Source of the DNA: Pseudomonadota bacterium
GTDB taxonomy: Bacteria; Bdellovibrionota_B; Oligoflexia; Oligoflexales; Bin106
Length of the DNA: 8,691 nucleotides
Assembly (NCBI GenBank): GCA_026710525.1
Contig: JAPOQT010000301.1
Location: forward strand, 1-8,691
Direction of reading: 5' to 3'
This document shows, piece after piece, positions 6,573 to 8,691 of the stretch. Below the pieces are notes generated by a model, which saw nothing but the letters and a program-made list of their open reading frames with translations, did not search any database and was not told where the DNA came from. The position numbers and the translations under genes were made by a program. Position 1 is the first letter of the stretch, and every line of letters starts with the position of its first letter.

Positions 6573-7754
6573 TTAGCAACGATAAAAGCGATTTTTGCCA
6601 ACGTTCCAAGTATATATAATCATAACAGGTAGCACCAGTATACTCGCGAAATGAGCTAGTATAGCTGAAATACAGAACAGTGACACAAGAATTGTCATGA
6701 GGGTGTTGAGTATCGGTCGTTTACCATCGACTTGCAGAATTAAACAGGGCACAGAGATAATAGGGATCATAGTGGCAGTCCCTATTTTACAGGCAAGCAA
6801 CACGTTAATTTGATCAGAAAAAAAAGCGCTACCCCCGAGAACGACCAAGGTGAGTCCAAAGAAAATCAAAGCAACAGAACCACACACATTCCAGAGGGCC
6901 ACACAGTAATCATGATGGCTCATACCAGCATTTTTTTCATAAGACGAAGATCGCAGAGCATCAGCTTCAAAGGCATAAATGGCATATGTTGCTAGTAATC
7001 CTGCTAACCAGGCGCCAGCGAGTAACTCGAGCCAGCTGACGACAAAAGACAAGGGAAGCAGTAAGAGGATAGTGATAATAGCCAGTCTGAGTAGTGTTTT
7101 AGAGACGGGAAAATGAAACCACAAAAGGTGTCTGCGCCACTGGGATAGTAACCATCCGCGGTGTGTTATTTTTTGCCGGTGTTGTCCGAGTATTGATGAG
7201 CTCATCATTGTGTTGGTTGTTTGGTCTGACAATGGTTTTTTAGGCCAAAAAAACCCTAATATCATCGCGAGGAAGCTCATAGCTATATGACTGAAAGTCC
7301 ACCACATCTTTGGATCTGTGGAGAAATAACGTCGGCATATGAACCAAATACCACCAGCGATAATCAGGGTTATTATCATCCCTCGTAAGGTCTTAAAAAT
7401 CATAATAGGACCGTGACTCTCTCCGTATCTTAGACTCCATCGACTTAAGCTAAGACGAGTTGCATCAATAGCTGTGATATTGTGTAAAGGAATGTTTTCT
7501 GAGCGAATTAAACCACAAATCGTGATACTGCTGAGGATGGTCATTAAAACTGAAAAACCTAAATTAGCCTGCCCGACTATTTCTTGGTTGATTTGTGGTA
7601 ATTTGTCAGAAAAAAAGTCAGAAAATATATAGAAAAAAATTGACCCTATGGTTATAAAGCTGATGGCGAAGAACAGATGGTATCCTAGATGATAGCGAAA
7701 TCTAGTCATGAGGGAGTGGAGCCATAGGCGAAAAAGACGAAGGTGACTTTTCAT
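6573..7754 (-). CDS. Polytopic membrane protein, presumed ABC permease subunit
   Basis: This 393-residue integral membrane protein has about 8-10 hydrophobic segments, at roughly 26-46, 66-83, 123-140, 152-170, 221-240, 243-262, 285-308, 318-341 and 350-384. The N-terminus and the loop at 171-220 are Arg/His-rich and probably cytoplasmic. A segment FEADALR (262-268), followed by a Gly and then a hydrophobic stretch, recalls the coupling region of large ABC-2-type exporters, but I cannot assign a named family. Its role as permease rests mainly on lying 22 nt before the stand-alone ATPase gene. ATG at 7754 is chosen; an in-frame TTG at 7766 adds four residues but has no better ribosome site (a weak GAGTG precedes the ATG). 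It is the first gene of the operon, downstream of the promoter at 7849-7878. Confidence 0.8.
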   Translation of the reverse strand: MKSHLRLFRLWLHSLMTRFRYHLGYHLFFAISFITIGSIFFYIFSDFFSDKLPQINQEIVGQANLGFSVLMTILSSITICGLIRSENIPLHNITAIDATRLSLSRWSLRYGESHGPIMIFKTLRGMIITLIIAGGIWFICRRYFSTDPKMWWTFSHIAMSFLAMILGFFWPKKPLSDQTTNTMMSSSILGQHRQKITHRGWLLSQWRRHLLWFHFPVSKTLLRLAIITILLLLPLSFVVSWLELLAGAWLAGLLATYAIYAFEADALRSSSYEKNAGMSHHDYCVALWNVCGSVALIFFGLTLVVLGGSAFFSDQINVLLACKIGTATMIPIISVPCLILQVDGKRPILNTLMTILVSLFCISAILAHFASILVLPVMIIYTWNVGKNRFYRC

Positions 7755-7785
7755 AAATACACTCAAGGGATTTAATGATAGTGGT

Positions 7786-7813
7786 TACCTGATATCAAAT
7801 GAGATATCGGGTA
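7786..7813. promoter_or_regulatory. Inverted repeat in the leader of the ABC operon
   Basis: TACCTGATATC (7786-7796) and GATATCGGGTA (7803-7813) form an 11 bp inverted repeat with one mismatch (a G-T pair in RNA on one strand) and a 6-nt loop. It lies between the predicted operon start (about 7842) and the first gene's ATG at 7754. No T-run follows it on either strand, so it is not a terminator. A dimeric repressor site or a leader hairpin are the obvious options. Confidence 0.55.
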
Positions 7814-7822
7814 AAAAATCGC

Positions 7823-7851
7823 CTGACAGAAGGCTAGATTTTAGGTACATT
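7823..7851 (+). promoter_or_regulatory. Promoter candidate for the TPR protein gene
   Basis: CTGACA (7823-7828, 5 of 6 to the -35 consensus) is separated by 17 nt from TACATT (7846-7851, 4 of 6 to the -10 consensus). It would start transcription near 7858 and give a leader of about 100 nt before the ATG at 7958. Its -10 box overlaps that of the divergent minus-strand promoter. Confidence 0.45.
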
Positions 7852-7878
7852 ATATAGGCGACCGTTACTGGTTATCTA
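7849..7878 (-). promoter_or_regulatory. Promoter candidate for the ABC operon
   Basis: On the minus strand a perfect TATAAT (7849-7854) lies 18 nt downstream of TAGATA (7873-7878, 4 of 6 to the -35 consensus). The predicted start near 7842 leaves a leader of about 88 nt that contains the inverted repeat at 7786-7813. The -10 overlaps that of the opposing plus-strand promoter, so the two could not be occupied at once. Confidence 0.5.
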
Positions 7879-7912
7879 ATGCCATCCGGTAATTCAGCCG
7901 GTGACTGGTTAT
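7862..7912 (+). repeat. Pair of short direct repeats in the divergent promoter region
   Basis: CCGTTACTGGTTAT (7862-7875) and CCGGTGACTGGTTAT (7898-7912) share an identical ACTGGTTAT core, with cores 37 nt apart. The left copy overlaps the -35 box of the ABC operon promoter. They could be paired regulator sites, but the length is short enough for chance. Confidence 0.35.
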
Positions 7913-7957
7913 AACAAAAAACACCAAGATGATGAAGAATTAAGGAGTGATGATTTG

Positions 7958-8691
7958 ATGAATAGTGGTGAAAAATATTTAACATTTTTTAAAGAGCAGT
8001 GGGTATTACTTGCGGCAATATTGTCACCGATCGCTCTTATTGCTTTCGTGTTTTGGGGTTGGCAAACCTACGATGGCTTTGCCGCCAGTCAGCGCAGGAT
8101 GAAGCTTGCTTTAATTGATGATCAGAAAGATAAAGTTGATCGTGATTTATCAGCGCAAATCGAAAAACTTAATACGGAATTAACGGCTGTTGGTGAGGCT
8201 CAAGACTTAGCCTCTCTGACGAAAAAGGAAGAGTTACAACAGCAGATCGATGGCAGTAAGCCGGATTACAAGGAAGTCATTGCGGCTTACCGGAGCTTTT
8301 TTGAAAAACATTCCAAGGCGGCAGAAGGTCGTATTGCTGGGGTTCGTGTGGCGCAAATATTTATGGCTGCCGGAGATTATTCTGCGGCAAAAGATATACT
8401 AGCTCTCATTTTTCAGGATGGAAAATTAGACTTATTTTATGAGCTTCACATACGTCCTATGTACGCGGCTCTTTTGGAAGAAATTGGTGAGTATCAAGAA
8501 GCTCTGCAAGAATTAAATAAGATTTATACCACCCTATCCACAGTGGATGGATTAGGTTCTACGGTTCGTATTATGAAGCCGAAAGTCCTCTATGCTAAAG
8601 CTCGCATAGGATCAGCCTTAGGTGACTCCCAGATTATTACTGAGGCTGTTGATTTGGTGACCCAGAGTTATCCTATGAGTGAAGAAGCAAA
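7958..8691 (+). CDS. Membrane-anchored coiled-coil/TPR protein, YfgM-like (partial, 3' end missing)
   Basis: The first 244 residues are visible and the frame is open to the window edge. A short charged N-terminus precedes one membrane helix (about 15-35). A charged, probably coiled-coil segment follows (about 45-105), then helical repeats (about 105-205) with TPR-like features such as AAGDYSAAKDIL and EIGEYQEALQEL. This is the layout of YfgM (TPR_21-type) proteins, inner-membrane proteins that hold a TPR domain in the periplasm and associate with the Sec translocon and periplasmic chaperones in E. coli. Here the coiled coil is an addition to that pattern. Family membership is inferred from layout alone. 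AAGGAG (7942-7947) lies 10 nt before the ATG; TTG at 7955 would be an alternative start at 7 nt. It is divergent from the ABC operon and shares its promoter region. Confidence 0.75.
   Translation, partial: MNSGEKYLTFFKEQWVLLAAILSPIALIAFVFWGWQTYDGFAASQRRMKLALIDDQKDKVDRDLSAQIEKLNTELTAVGEAQDLASLTKKEELQQQIDGSKPDYKEVIAAYRSFFEKHSKAAEGRIAGVRVAQIFMAAGDYSAAKDILALIFQDGKLDLFYELHIRPMYAALLEEIGEYQEALQELNKIYTTLSTVDGLGSTVRIMKPKVLYAKARIGSALGDSQIITEAVDLVTQSYPMSEEA

Noticed and set aside
7755..7766. In-frame TTG start extending the membrane protein by four residues
   Set aside because: It has no better ribosome site, and the ATG at 7754 gives a typical start for a membrane protein.

Overview
The window is AT-rich DNA (about 40% G+C by eye) from a bacterium, most likely Gram-negative. 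The evidence is a cleavable signal peptide on one small protein and an inner-membrane-anchored, coiled-coil/TPR protein of YfgM-like layout at the right edge. I cannot name the organism. A low-GC proteobacterial or Bdellovibrionota-type lineage would fit, but that is a guess. I saw no rRNA, tRNA, CRISPR array or intact insertion sequence.

Left part (1-1551). The first 222 bases hold no convincing gene. Two direct copies of a 44-51 bp AT-rich repeat (223-266 and 1172-1222) bracket a minus-strand gene for a 199-residue exported protein with two predicted membrane helices (464-1063). That gene has a good sigma70-type promoter (1142-1170) and a hairpin-plus-T-run terminator (400-432). An 80-residue beta-rich orphan ORF (1254-1496, plus strand) starts just after the second repeat and converges on the next gene.

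Central part (1552-7754). Four minus-strand genes encode ABC-transporter components. In order of transcription they are: a polytopic membrane protein (6573-7754); a stand-alone ABC ATPase (5804-6550), its presumed partner; an MdlA/BmrC-like half-transporter (4110-5801) starting 2 nt after the ATPase stop codon; and, after a 626 bp gap, an MdlB/BmrD-like half-transporter (1552-3483). The two half-transporters carry complementary defects: catalytic Glu replaced by Asp in the first, and an ABC signature reading ISHGQ in the second. This is the hallmark of a heterodimeric exporter with one consensus and one degenerate ATP site.

The gap between the half-transporters is not empty. It appears to hold two decayed, tandem copies of the 3' end of the upstream half-transporter gene (3546-3708 and about 3903-4105), still recognisable at the switch-histidine segment and at the C-terminus.

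Right part (7755-8691). A divergent intergenic region carries overlapping back-to-back promoter candidates, a near-perfect 11 bp inverted repeat and a pair of short direct repeats. It separates the ABC operon from a plus-strand gene for a membrane-anchored TPR protein that runs off the window.

The overall reading is an export module made of two ABC systems in one apparent operon. The substrate cannot be deduced from the sequence.
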